A stretch of 64,000 nucleotides of DNA from CBDFGT01 sp965247225. GTDB lineage: Bacteria > Pseudomonadota > Alphaproteobacteria > Rhizobiales > Rhizobiaceae. Positions 28,181 through 37,087 of the stretch are shown here, piece by piece (the first letter of the stretch is position 1; every line of letters starts with the position of its first letter). The notes under the pieces are model-generated. The model was not told where the DNA came from. It did not search any database and saw nothing but the letters and a program-made list of their open reading frames with translations. The translations under genes and the position numbers were made by a program. The DNA is taken from assembly GCA_965247225.1 (NCBI GenBank), contig CBDFGT010000019.1, positions 166,033-230,032 of the forward strand. The letters run 5' to 3'.

Positions 28181-29307
28181 GTGAACAGTTTCAGTTCAAG
28201 GTTTCCGCCACAAGCGGTCAGGCGCGGCGCGGAGAAGTTTCCATGCCACGCGGTACGATCCAGACCCCTGCCTTCATGCCGGTCGGCACGGTTGGTACGG
28301 TCAAGGCCATGTATCTCGATCAGGTTCGCGCACTGGGTGCGGACATTATCCTTGGCAACACCTACCATCTGATGTTGCGTCCGGGTGCAGAGCGCATGGC
28401 ACGGCTGGGCGGACTGCACAAGTTCATCGGCTGGGACCATCCGATCCTGACGGACAGCGGCGGTTTTCAGGTCATGTCCCTTTCGGGACTGCGCAAGCTG
28501 AATGAACAGGGCGTGACCTTCAAGTCGCATATCGACGGCAGCCTGCATCATATGTCGCCCGAGCGCTCCATCGAGATTCAGGGCCTTCTGGGGTCGGACA
28601 TACAGATGCAACTGGATGAATGTGTGGCCCTGCCTGCGGAACTGAAAGAGATGGAGCGGGCTATGGAAATGTCGGTCCGCTGGGCTGAACGCTGCAAGGT
28701 GGCCTTCGGCAACCAGCCCGGAAAGGCGATGTTCGGCATTGTGCAGGGAGGCGACAATCCCGCATTGCGCATCCGCTCGGCCGAAGCGCTGAAGGCCCTG
28801 GATCTCAAGGGCTATGCCATTGGCGGACTGGCCGTTGGTGAGCCGCAGGAAGTGATGCTGCACATGCTGGACATTACCTGCCCGGTGCTGCCTGAAGAAA
28901 AGCCGCGCTATCTGATGGGCGTTGGCACACCGGATGATATTTTAAAATCGGTGGCCCGTGGCATTGACATGTTCGATTGCGTGATGCCGACCCGGTCAGG
29001 TCGTCATGGTCTGGCATTTACCCGCCGCGGCAGGGTCAATCTGAAAAATGCCCGGCATGCGGAAGATCTGCGTCCGCTCGACGAGGCATCGGCATGCCCG
29101 GCGTCGCGTGATTATTCAAGGGCCTATCTTCACCATCTTGTGCGCTCGGACGAATCCCTGGGCGGCATGCTGTTGTCCTGGCACAATCTGGCCTATTATC
29201 AGGAACTGATGGCCGGTATCCGCAAGGCGATTGAGGACGGCAATTTTGCCGCTTTTATGGAAGAAACGACGGCGATGTGGATTAATGGTGACTTGCCTCC
29301 GGTATAA
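28177..29307 (+). CDS. tgt: tRNA-guanine transglycosylase
   Basis: Exchanges guanine-34 for preQ1 in GUN anticodons, the step before QueA. 376 aa. The active-site aspartates are in LTDSGGFQVMSLSGL and GIDMFDCVMPTRSGRHG. The zinc site is altered: the block aligning with the bacterial CxCxxC reads ASACPASRDYSRAYLHH, so two of the three cysteines are serine or another residue while the histidine remains. From memory this may be general in Hyphomicrobiales. Everything else is normal and the gene is in its expected operon. Confidence 0.95.
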   Translation: MSEQFQFKVSATSGQARRGEVSMPRGTIQTPAFMPVGTVGTVKAMYLDQVRALGADIILGNTYHLMLRPGAERMARLGGLHKFIGWDHPILTDSGGFQVMSLSGLRKLNEQGVTFKSHIDGSLHHMSPERSIEIQGLLGSDIQMQLDECVALPAELKEMERAMEMSVRWAERCKVAFGNQPGKAMFGIVQGGDNPALRIRSAEALKALDLKGYAIGGLAVGEPQEVMLHMLDITCPVLPEEKPRYLMGVGTPDDILKSVARGIDMFDCVMPTRSGRHGLAFTRRGRVNLKNARHAEDLRPLDEASACPASRDYSRAYLHHLVRSDESLGGMLLSWHNLAYYQELMAGIRKAIEDGNFAAFMEETTAMWINGDLPPV

Positions 29308-29319
29308 CGCTGCAAAGCA

Positions 29320-29742
29320 TCAAATGCCATTGCTGGTCTTGTTGGGAAAGAGTTGCACCCCGTTGATCCGGTAGGTGCTGTCGGCTTGCCTTTGCAACTG
29401 GTAAATGGCTGTCCAGTCCTTTCCGTCACGACCGGTAATCAGAACTTCCTGAAAGACAGTCGTTCCGTCATCTTCCACCTTGTCGCGTCCGAAGGCATAA
29501 TTTCCCGGTTCGTAAACGGGTTTGTACGTGCGTTTGACCATGTCAAAGAAGGTGGTTTTATCCGGAAACTTTTCTTTTATGGCCGGTGACGCATAGCCAT
29601 AGGCAGCATCGGCATCCGCATTCAGGAATGCCAGAATCTGGTTTCCGATGACTTTGCGGGCATCAGTTGCCGGATCTGACGCCGCAGCCTGACCTGCGAA
29701 AAAGACCATGAGCAGGAATATGGACAACATAAATGCGCGCAT
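29320..29742 (-). CDS. DUF4864 family exported protein
   Basis: 140-aa protein with a signal peptide (MLSIFLLMVFFAGQAAASDP) and a small NTF2-like domain of the DUF4864 type: QILAFLNADADAAYGYASP, TFFDMVKRTYKPVYEPGNY, WTAIYQLQRQADSTYRINGV. Function unknown. The start chosen has GGAG a few bases upstream; the frame runs another 32 codons without a good start. It is convergent with tgt and divergent from rlpA. Confidence 0.78.
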   Translation of the reverse strand: MRAFMLSIFLLMVFFAGQAAASDPATDARKVIGNQILAFLNADADAAYGYASPAIKEKFPDKTTFFDMVKRTYKPVYEPGNYAFGRDKVEDDGTTVFQEVLITGRDGKDWTAIYQLQRQADSTYRINGVQLFPNKTSNGI

Positions 29743-30091
29743 GTGCGTTTCTCCATCTTGAGAGAAAATATCTGTGGTGTTTTTTTGTTGCGCCCAGATG
29801 ATACGGGTTGAAATTTGGAGAACATCACGCATGTACAATATTTATATTTCATATATTCAATATTTTATTGTATTTTTCTAATGTAACTTACAGGCTATCA
29901 CTTTTGTGTGAAGCCGACTCGTCAGGACTGTGGGGCGCCATGCCCGCTAACCAGTTGTTCACCATGTTTTCAGGTATCGGCCAGCACACAGGCAGTTTTC
30001 ATCGCATTTTATCGATCTGGCTGGCATGATTAACGCACTGTTATAGCGATCATGAGACTGGAAGCGCAGTTCATTCCCGTTTTCCAGACGG
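29743..30091. other. Divergent intergenic region upstream of rlpA
   Basis: About 350 bp without a gene. Positions 29,830-29,890 are strongly AT-rich (runs such as ATATTTATATTTCATATATT) and probably contain promoters for the two divergent genes. I saw no clear -35/-10 pair, operator or hairpin. Confidence 0.5.
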
Positions 30092-31147
30092 ATGATTGCA
30101 AACCGGAAGATGACCTTGAAACTGATGACCCTTTTACCTTCGTCCACACACATGCTGAAGACGGCCCTGCGCCTGATGATGCTGGTTTGCATGGGTGCAA
30201 GCCTTGTGGCCTGCGGGACGACAGGCACAACAAAACGGAATGGCAGAAGCAAGGAATATTTTCCGGAGAGCGCCTATGGGGTCAAGGCCAGTCCCCGTGT
30301 CGCGAGCGGACGAAACATACCAAAGGGTGGCGGACGCTATCAGGTTGGCCAGCCCTATATGGTCAAGGGCAAGTGGTATTATCCAAAAGAAGACTTGAGC
30401 TACAACAAGAAAGGTCTGGCATCGTGGTATGGATCCGCTTTCCATGGTCGCCTGACGGCCAATGGCGAGGTCTATGACCAGGAGCATATTTCCGCAGCGC
30501 ACCCGACATTTCCGTTGCCAAGCTATGCGCGGGTCACCAATCTGGAAACCGGAAGCTCGGTGATCGTGCGGGTGAATGATCGCGGCCCCTATGACCGTGG
30601 CAGGATTATTGACCTGTCCAACAAGGCGGCGGAACTTCTGGATGTCAAACAAAAAGGCACAGCCAAGGTTCAGGTTCAATATGTAGGACGCGCCCGCATG
30701 GACGGGCATGACATGCCCTATCTGATGGCATCCTATGTGCGCAAGGGTGACCGCTCGCCTTCCATGGATCCCGGCGGACAGATTGCAACGGGTGTCATGG
30801 TCGCGTCCAACAGCAAAGACATTCCTGTGGCTGCCCTGCCGGATGTTGTTCCTGTGCCGGTCAATGCGCTGCAAAATCCGGTTCCTGTGCCGCAGTCCAT
30901 GGCTTCCATGCCTGCCGTGCAAAATCAGGATTTCGTGCTGGTGCCTCCCAAGGCGCAGGTGCAGGGGTTGCAGATGCCTCAGGCCGCTGGCCAGATATTT
31001 GCCGTCCTGCCTGAGTTTGGACCGGTCCCGGCTGATCGTCCGGTCCTGGCGGACTGGCCATGCTGGAACCGTCACACGATACTGTTGCAGCCTATGCTGA
31101 AGAGCGTATTGAAAAAGCTGCTGACCCCTTTGAGACTGTTCTTGTAA
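30092..31147 (+). CDS. rlpA: RlpA-like septal lytic transglycosylase, 3' end frameshifted
   Basis: Lipoprotein of the RlpA family, which cleaves naked glycan strands at the septum. The lipobox is GASLVACG near residue 40; which Met in the first 21 residues is the start is unclear because none has a good ribosome-binding site. The double-psi beta-barrel is intact (GLASWYGSAFHGRLTANGEV, ARVTNLETGSSVIVRVNDRG, DLSNKAAELLD). A Pro/Val/Gln-rich linker follows. Near 31,050 the coding signal jumps frame: another frame reads MLEPSHDTVAAYAEERIEK and on to a stop at 31212. The annotated end (31147) is therefore probably not the ancestral one. Confidence 0.85.
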   Translation: MIANRKMTLKLMTLLPSSTHMLKTALRLMMLVCMGASLVACGTTGTTKRNGRSKEYFPESAYGVKASPRVASGRNIPKGGGRYQVGQPYMVKGKWYYPKEDLSYNKKGLASWYGSAFHGRLTANGEVYDQEHISAAHPTFPLPSYARVTNLETGSSVIVRVNDRGPYDRGRIIDLSNKAAELLDVKQKGTAKVQVQYVGRARMDGHDMPYLMASYVRKGDRSPSMDPGGQIATGVMVASNSKDIPVAALPDVVPVPVNALQNPVPVPQSMASMPAVQNQDFVLVPPKAQVQGLQMPQAAGQIFAVLPEFGPVPADRPVLADWPCWNRHTILLQPMLKSVLKKLLTPLRLFL

Positions 31148-31233
31148 AATCGCACAAATTGACCCATGAAACCATTGTATCGTCAGTCCTGCGCCGTATG
31201 AAGCAGGGGTGATCAACATTCCAAAGGGGATCC

Positions 31234-32430
31234 GTGGTGTTCGCCCGTTACAACGCGCATCAAATCCTGTGCATCTGTATGGCGCTGTTGCTGGCAGCAG
31301 TAACGGGACCGTTTTCTCTCGGGCCGGCATTGGCACAGGAGCCGCCAGCAACATTCGATACGAAAGCCAGGCAAGCCTATCTCATTGAAGCTGAATCCGG
31401 TGCCGTTCTGTTTGCCAGGGATGAAAAGGCGAGGTTTGCACCCGCCTCCATGGCCAAGCTGCTGACCGCAGAATATGTGTTTTCCCGACTGAAGGCCGGA
31501 ACGCTGACACTGGATACGCAATATCCGGTTTCAGAGCATGCCTGGCGCACCGGCGGTGCCTTGTCACGCACATCCACGATGTTTGCTGCCCTGAAATCGA
31601 ACATCCGTGTTGAAGATCTGCTCAAGGGCATGATCGTGCAATTGGCAAATGATGCCTGTATTGTTCTGGCGGAAGGTATTTCCGGCACGGAGCAGGATTT
31701 TACTGCCGCACTGAATGCGCGGGCAGCCGAACTGGGGCTGACATCGACTGTCGTTGCCAATGCCAGCGGATTGCCTGATCCTGCAGCAAAAACCAGTGTG
31801 CGGGATCTTGTTTTGCTGGCGCGTCAAATCCTGACGGCATATCCTGACAGGCTTTCGCTTTATAGTCAGCCGGAATTTGAGTGGAACAAAATCCTCCAGC
31901 GCAACAAGAACCCGTTGATCGCGGCCAATATCGGTGTGACGGGTTTTGTGACAGGTTTTTCCGAAGAGGGCGGCTACGGCATGGTCGCGATAGTTGCGCG
32001 TGACGACAAGGTACTGATTGCAGCCCTGAGTGGTTTCGCCTCTGAAAAAGAACGGGTGGAAGAGACGCGCAGAATATTGGAATGGGGGCTGGAGTCCTTT
32101 GTCAAACGCAACCTTTTCAATGCTGGTGAGGTGATTGGCGAGGCCGCCGTTTATGGCGGTGTGGAAGGGACTGTTCCGCTGGCCTCCCATGAGCCTGTCG
32201 AAATTTTTATCGCCCGGGATCATCCGGAAAAAATCACCGCGCGGATCGTTTATCGCTGGCCGGTCAACGCGCCTGTTGAAAAAGACCAGCCGGTTGGCAA
32301 ACTTGTTGTGACATCCGGTAATCTGCCCTTGCGCGAAGTGCCGTTATATACAACAGATTCTGTCGCTGTTGGCACGCTTGCGGACAGGACATATGATGCC
32401 ATTAAGGAACTCTTGTTTTTCTGGTTGTAA
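31234..32430 (+). CDS. D-alanyl-D-alanine carboxypeptidase family protein (DacA-like), altered motifs
   Basis: 398-aa class A low-molecular-mass penicillin-binding protein that would trim pentapeptides in the periplasm. GTG start with AAAGGGGA upstream, then a signal peptide (MALLLAAVTGPFSLGPALAQ). The SxxK motif is present (PASMAKLLTAEYVF). Two other active-site motifs are not: the SxN position reads IVQLANDACIV (Leu instead of Ser) and the KTG position reads TGFVTGFSEEGGYG (Val instead of Lys). A C-terminal beta domain follows (EPVEIFIARDHPEKITAR). It may be inactive or use a changed mechanism. It lies between rlpA and tmk, the usual place for a dacA homologue in this order. Confidence 0.88.
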   Translation: MVFARYNAHQILCICMALLLAAVTGPFSLGPALAQEPPATFDTKARQAYLIEAESGAVLFARDEKARFAPASMAKLLTAEYVFSRLKAGTLTLDTQYPVSEHAWRTGGALSRTSTMFAALKSNIRVEDLLKGMIVQLANDACIVLAEGISGTEQDFTAALNARAAELGLTSTVVANASGLPDPAAKTSVRDLVLLARQILTAYPDRLSLYSQPEFEWNKILQRNKNPLIAANIGVTGFVTGFSEEGGYGMVAIVARDDKVLIAALSGFASEKERVEETRRILEWGLESFVKRNLFNAGEVIGEAAVYGGVEGTVPLASHEPVEIFIARDHPEKITARIVYRWPVNAPVEKDQPVGKLVVTSGNLPLREVPLYTTDSVAVGTLADRTYDAIKELLFFWL

Positions 32431-32445
32431 GATAGCCGGATGCTA

Positions 32446-32807
32446 GGGCGTGTCGTCAGTTACAGATTGGAACGTGGTTTGAGGGAAAATGGTTCAGTTT
32501 CAGGAGCAAAATCGCAGGAAGGGTGCGCATGTTCCGTCAAGGCCGCAGGCCGTAGCGAAAGATACATGCGCTTTTCCGGAATCAGGGCCAGCTTGTCATG
32601 TCCTGGCGGACATGGCGGCCCTGTCCCCTTTCAAGATTTTGCGACGCCAAAATGGACCATTTTCACCAAATCATCCGGACGCGGCGAATTTTGCCGCTGA
32701 ATGCGTTAAAAATGCTCGTGATACATTGGGTATCACTTGCGCTTTTCGCCTGTTCAGCGACAAAATGCGTCTCGCGCCACGACCAATCTGTAACTGACGA
32801 CACGCCC
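32446..32807. mobile_element. MITE-like inverted-repeat element, copy 2
   Basis: 362-bp element with 25-bp perfect terminal inverted repeats (GGGCGTGTCGTCAGTTACAG...) and TA on each side (32444-32445 and 32808-32809). It is the reverse complement of copy 1, nearly identical over its whole length. It sits 15 bp after the dacA-like gene and about 80 bp before tmk, so it may have displaced or supplied tmk promoter sequence. No transposase. Confidence 0.88.
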
Positions 32808-32889
32808 TAATGCATTCAGGCATTGTTTTGATCCTGAAGGATCGTGTCGGTGTCTCTGGATTTTGAAATCAAACATATGGATTGATATT

Positions 32890-33579
32890 TTGGCGACCGG
32901 TACAGGCTTGTTTGTCACATTTGAGGGCGGGGAGGGGACAGGAAAGTCCACCCAGATACGTTTGCTTGCGGATCGTCTGGCCGCTATGGGACATGATGTG
33001 CTGGTCACGCGCGAACCGGGAGGATCGCCTGGTGCCGAGGCCATCCGTCATGTGATCCTTTCGGGCGCTGCGGAAAGATTTGGCATTCGTATGGAAGCTG
33101 TTCTGTTTGCAGCGGCCCGGTCCGATCATGTGGAGGAGGTTATCCGCCCGGCGCTGATGAATGGCACAGTGGTCTTGTGTGACCGCTTCATGGATTCGTC
33201 ACGTGTCTATCAGGGTGTAACGGGAAATCTGGAACCTGCCTTCATGCAGACCCTTGAGCGGGTAGCCGTCAATGATGTCATACCGGACTGCACGATCATT
33301 TTTGATCTGCCAGCCTTTATTGGTCTGGCGCGGGCCAGACGCCGTGCTGTGGAAACGACCAATGCCGCACCTGACCGGTTTGAGAAAGAGGAATTCGAGC
33401 TGCATGAAAAGCGGCGCGAAGCCTTTCTTGATATTGCTGCGGCTGATCCGTTGCGGTGTCGTGTGATTGATGCCTCGGCAAGCATTGAAGAGATCAGTGT
33501 CCGGACCTTTGATGCTGTTGAACCGCTCCTGCCGATCCGCAACAAAAGCAAACCATCGAGACCGGTCGTGGTCAAATGA
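32890..33579 (+). CDS. tmk: Thymidylate kinase
   Basis: Phosphorylates dTMP to dTDP. P-loop FVTFEGGEGTGKSTQIRLL near residue 8, DR motif VVLCDRFMDSSRVYQG, and the TREPGG motif. The start is uncertain: TTG at 32890 gives 229 aa and places the P-loop as in relatives, while another in-frame TTG at 32863 adds nine residues. No ATG is available, and the inverted-repeat element ends about 80 bp upstream. The stop overlaps the holB start (ATGA). Confidence 0.92.
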   Translation: MATGTGLFVTFEGGEGTGKSTQIRLLADRLAAMGHDVLVTREPGGSPGAEAIRHVILSGAAERFGIRMEAVLFAAARSDHVEEVIRPALMNGTVVLCDRFMDSSRVYQGVTGNLEPAFMQTLERVAVNDVIPDCTIIFDLPAFIGLARARRRAVETTNAAPDRFEKEEFELHEKRREAFLDIAAADPLRCRVIDASASIEEISVRTFDAVEPLLPIRNKSKPSRPVVVK

Positions 33580-34607
33580 GTGACGACAAACCAGCCGTTC
33601 TTGACGGAGCCATGCCTGTTGAGGAAAATACAGCGCTTTTCGGACATGAGAAAGCGGAGACATTTCTCGCCGAAAGCTACAGGTCGGGGAAGGGGCATCA
33701 TGCGATCCTTCTGGAGGGACCGGAAGGCATTGGCAAGGCGACGCTTGCCTTTCGGTTTGCAAACCATGTGTTGTCGCATCCAGACCCCCTTGAAGCGCCG
33801 GACACCATGCAGGTGCCTGATCCGCAGTCGGTGCATATTCGCCAGATTGCGGCCGGTGCATCCCATAATGTTCTGCATTTGACGCGGCCTGTGGATGAAA
33901 AGACGGGCAGGCAAAAGGGTGCGATTACCGTTGATGAAGTGCGCCGCGGATCGAAATTCTTTTCCCAGACGTCCGGCACCGGAAACTGGCGCATTGTGAT
34001 TGTTGATCCGGCAGATGATCTGAACCGCAATGCGGCCAACGCCATTTTGAAGATTCTGGAAGAGCCACCAAGGCGCGCCATGTTTCTGGTTCTGTCCCAT
34101 GCGCCGGGCAAGTTGCTTGCGACCATCCGGTCACGTTGCCTGTCCTTGCGGTTATCACCTCTGTCCGATACGGCACTTTCGTCCGCTCTGGCCCATCTTG
34201 GGCAGGATGTGTCGCCTGACATTCGTCAGACTGTCCTGAATGCTGCCAAGGGCAGCGTTTCGGAGGCGCTGAAACTGATCAATTATGGCGGACTCGAAAT
34301 CATCACCGTGTTTTCAGGCCTGCTGCACAAGAGTGGACCTGCTGCCCGCAAGGACATGCATCGTCTGGCGGATGCCCTTTCGGCAAAGGACTCAGAGACG
34401 ATTTTCACATTTTTTGTCAATCAGTTGACGGGGGAGATGGAAGCCCGCGCCAGGGCGGCGGCCCTTGGCGGTCATTTTGCAAGGGCTGAACGCCTTGCCA
34501 GATTGTCCGTCGAGAGTATCGAGCGCCTCAACACCGCGCAAGCCTATAATCTGGATCGAAAGCAGGTGCTGCTGACGGTACTGGCGGATCTCAAGGAGGC
34601 GATCTGA
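33576..34607 (+). CDS. holB: DNA polymerase III subunit delta'
   Basis: Clamp-loader subunit, 343 aa, AAA+ fold. Walker A LLEGPEGIGKATLAFRFANH near residue 47; then TVDEVRRGSKFFSQTSGTGN, IVIVDPADDLNRNAANAILK and LEEPPRRAMFLVLSHAPGKL with sensor-1 wording. The SRC motif is in TIRSRCLSLRL. The zinc-binding cysteines seen in E. coli HolB are not apparent, as in other alphaproteobacteria. It is co-translated with tmk through a four-base overlap, a common pairing. Confidence 0.93.
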   Translation: MSDDKPAVLDGAMPVEENTALFGHEKAETFLAESYRSGKGHHAILLEGPEGIGKATLAFRFANHVLSHPDPLEAPDTMQVPDPQSVHIRQIAAGASHNVLHLTRPVDEKTGRQKGAITVDEVRRGSKFFSQTSGTGNWRIVIVDPADDLNRNAANAILKILEEPPRRAMFLVLSHAPGKLLATIRSRCLSLRLSPLSDTALSSALAHLGQDVSPDIRQTVLNAAKGSVSEALKLINYGGLEIITVFSGLLHKSGPAARKDMHRLADALSAKDSETIFTFFVNQLTGEMEARARAAALGGHFARAERLARLSVESIERLNTAQAYNLDRKQVLLTVLADLKEAI

Positions 34608-34731
34608 CGCGGCATGCGGGATCAATCCCGATCCCGTGTTACACGCCGCAATTCTGTTTGCATCAGGGTGTTTTCCTTTGTGAAAACATGCGATAGAAGC
34701 GGCCAGCCCATCAACGGATGAAAAGCATTCC

Positions 34732-36291
34732 ATGTCCGAACAGAACCGAGATACCAGTCCCTACTACATTACAACGGCGATTTCCTATCCCAATGGCAAG
34801 CCGCATATCGGCCATGCCTATGAGTTGATCGCCACGGATGCGATGGCACGCTACCAGAGGCTTGACGGTCGTGACGTCTATTTCCTGACCGGGACTGACG
34901 AACATGGCCAGAAGATGCAACAGACGGCACGTGCAGAAGGCATTGCACCGCAGGAACTGGCAGACCGGAATTCCCGTGCGTTTCAGGATATGGCCAAACT
35001 GCTGAACGCATCGAATGACGATTTTATCCGCACAACACAGGAACGCCACAAGCTGTCTGTCCAGGCCATCTGGAAGAAGATGGAAGCCAATGGTGATCTT
35101 TACAAGGACAGCTACAGTGGCTGGTATTCGGTGCGCGACGAAGCCTATTATCAGGAAAGCGAGACCGAAGTGCGGGCTGACGGCAAGCGGTATGGTCCGC
35201 AGGGAACGGCTGTCGAATGGGTGGAGGAGGCGAGCTACTTCTTCAGGCTGTCCGCCTATCAGGACAGGCTTTTGAAACTCTATGAGGACCAGCCAGACTT
35301 TATCGGCCCCAACGAGCGTCGCAACGAAATCATCTCCTTTGTCAAGTCCGGATTGCGCGACCTGTCCATGTCGCGCACCACATTTGACTGGGGTATTCCG
35401 GTTCCCGGCGATCCGGCCCATGTGATGTATGTGTGGGTGGACGCGCTGACCAATTATATTACCGGTGTCGGCTATCCGGATGAAAACCATCCGCTCTGGA
35501 AATTCTGGCCGGCCATTCATATTATCGGCAAGGATATTATCCGGTTTCATGCGGTCTACTGGCCGGCCTTTCTGCTGTCTGCCGGGCTTCCCTTGCCAAA
35601 ACGGGTGTTTGCGCACGGGTTTCTCCTCAACAAGGGGGAAAAAATGTCGAAGTCGCTCGGCAATGTGGTGGATCCCGTCAACCTGGTCGCGCATTTTGGT
35701 CTGGACCAGATCCGCTATTTCTTCCTGCGGGAAGTGAATTTCGGTCAGGACGGCTCCTACAACGAAGAGGTTATCGGCAACCGCATCAATGCGGATCTGG
35801 CCAATGATATCGGCAATCTGGCGCAGCGTTCGCTGTCGATGATTGTGAAAAACTGTGACGGAAAGCTGCCGGAATGCGGCGCGTTGAATGAAGCCGACAG
35901 CGACATTCTGTCGGCAACCGATGCGCTGCTGGAATCCACCCGTGCTGACATGGACAGGCAGTTGATCCACAAGGCGCTGGGATCCATTTTTGCAGTTGTT
36001 TCAGACACGAACCGCTATTTCGCGGCGCAGGAACCCTGGGCTTTGAAAAAGACAGATCCTGCCCGTATGGGAACAGTGCTTTACCTGACGGCGGAAATTA
36101 TCCGGCAGGTGGGTATTCTCTGCCAGCCCTTTATGCCGGAATCCGCGTCAAGGCTTCTGGATCTGGTAGCCGTTCCACAGGACAAGCGCAGTTTCGCACA
36201 ACTGGGTGCAGCGGGCCGTCTGGTGTCCGGAACGCCGGTTGATCCGCCGACGGCAGTTTTCCCGCGCTATAACCCGCCAACCGGGGCCTGA
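34732..36291 (+). CDS. metG: Methionyl-tRNA synthetase
   Basis: Charges tRNA-Met. 519 aa, class I. The HIGH motif is in YPNGKPHIGHAYELIATDAM and KMSKS in NKGEKMSKSLGNVVDPVNL. The catalytic domain has TGTDEHGQKMQQTA and lacks the four-cysteine zinc knob, as in the short alphaproteobacterial form. There is no C-terminal tRNA-binding (Arc1p-like) domain. It is followed after 7 bp by tatD, a very frequent neighbour. Confidence 0.96.
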   Translation: MSEQNRDTSPYYITTAISYPNGKPHIGHAYELIATDAMARYQRLDGRDVYFLTGTDEHGQKMQQTARAEGIAPQELADRNSRAFQDMAKLLNASNDDFIRTTQERHKLSVQAIWKKMEANGDLYKDSYSGWYSVRDEAYYQESETEVRADGKRYGPQGTAVEWVEEASYFFRLSAYQDRLLKLYEDQPDFIGPNERRNEIISFVKSGLRDLSMSRTTFDWGIPVPGDPAHVMYVWVDALTNYITGVGYPDENHPLWKFWPAIHIIGKDIIRFHAVYWPAFLLSAGLPLPKRVFAHGFLLNKGEKMSKSLGNVVDPVNLVAHFGLDQIRYFFLREVNFGQDGSYNEEVIGNRINADLANDIGNLAQRSLSMIVKNCDGKLPECGALNEADSDILSATDALLESTRADMDRQLIHKALGSIFAVVSDTNRYFAAQEPWALKKTDPARMGTVLYLTAEIIRQVGILCQPFMPESASRLLDLVAVPQDKRSFAQLGAAGRLVSGTPVDPPTAVFPRYNPPTGA

Positions 36292-36298
36292 TTGCGCT

Positions 36299-37087
36299 AT
36301 GCTGATTGATACGCATTGCCATCTGGATTTTCAGGATTTTGCCGGGGAGCGTGATGCGCTGCTGGCGCGGGCCCGGGCTGCGGGCGTGCGCCAGATGGTG
36401 ACCATCTGTACGAGGGTTGGCAAATTTGACCAGATCCGCGCCCTTGCCGAAGCCTATACGGATGTCTGGTGTTCCGTCGGCACGCATCCCAACAATGCCC
36501 AGGACGAGCCGGATGTGCCGGTTGCCGACATTGTGGCGCTGTCTCAACACCCCAGATGCGTGGCCATCGGCGAGGCCGGTCTCGACTATCACTATGATCA
36601 TGCAACGCCGAAGACACAGGAAACCGTGTTTCGCAGGCATATTGAAGCATCGCGGATAACGCAGCTGCCACTGGTCATCCATTCTCGCAGTGCCGATGAG
36701 GATATGGCGCGCATGCTGGAAGAGGAAACAGGGAAGGGGGCCTTCCCTTTCATCCTGCATTGTTTTTCCTCCGGTGCCGGGCTGGCGCGTGCCGGTGTGG
36801 AACTGGGCGGCTATATTTCCTTCTCCGGTATTTTGACCTTTCCGAAATCAGAAGAGCTGCGCACAATCGCCCGCTCCGTTCCGCGCGACCGGCTGCTGGT
36901 AGAAACGGACGCACCCTATCTGGCCCCGAAACCCTGCCGTGGCAAACGCAACGAACCCTCCTATGTACGCCATACGGCACAGGTTCTGGCCGAGACGATT
37001 GGCGTGTCGGAGGCCGAAATCGAAACGATAACCACCGCGAACGCCTACCGTCTGTTCACGCGCATGCAAAGGTTGCAGGAGCCATGA
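36299..37087 (+). CDS. TatD family metal-dependent hydrolase
   Basis: 262-aa TIM-barrel DNase/hydrolase of the TatD family. Metal-binding HxH in MLIDTHCHLDF, AIGEAGLDYHY with the bridging Glu, LPLVIHSR, FILHCFSSG, and the final Asp in LLVETDAPYLAPKPCRGKRN. Family members have 3'-5' exonuclease or D-aminoacyl-tRNA deacylase-like activities; the substrate here is not known. Its last four bases overlap the MBL-fold gene (ATGA), so metG-tatD-MBL form one operon. Confidence 0.93.
   Translation: MLIDTHCHLDFQDFAGERDALLARARAAGVRQMVTICTRVGKFDQIRALAEAYTDVWCSVGTHPNNAQDEPDVPVADIVALSQHPRCVAIGEAGLDYHYDHATPKTQETVFRRHIEASRITQLPLVIHSRSADEDMARMLEEETGKGAFPFILHCFSSGAGLARAGVELGGYISFSGILTFPKSEELRTIARSVPRDRLLVETDAPYLAPKPCRGKRNEPSYVRHTAQVLAETIGVSEAEIETITTANAYRLFTRMQRLQEP

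Noticed and set aside
32489..32797. Frame of about 102 codons present in both intact inverted-repeat elements
   Set aside because: The near identity comes from the elements being recent copies; the frame has no ribosome-binding site, no domain, and is broken in the third copy.
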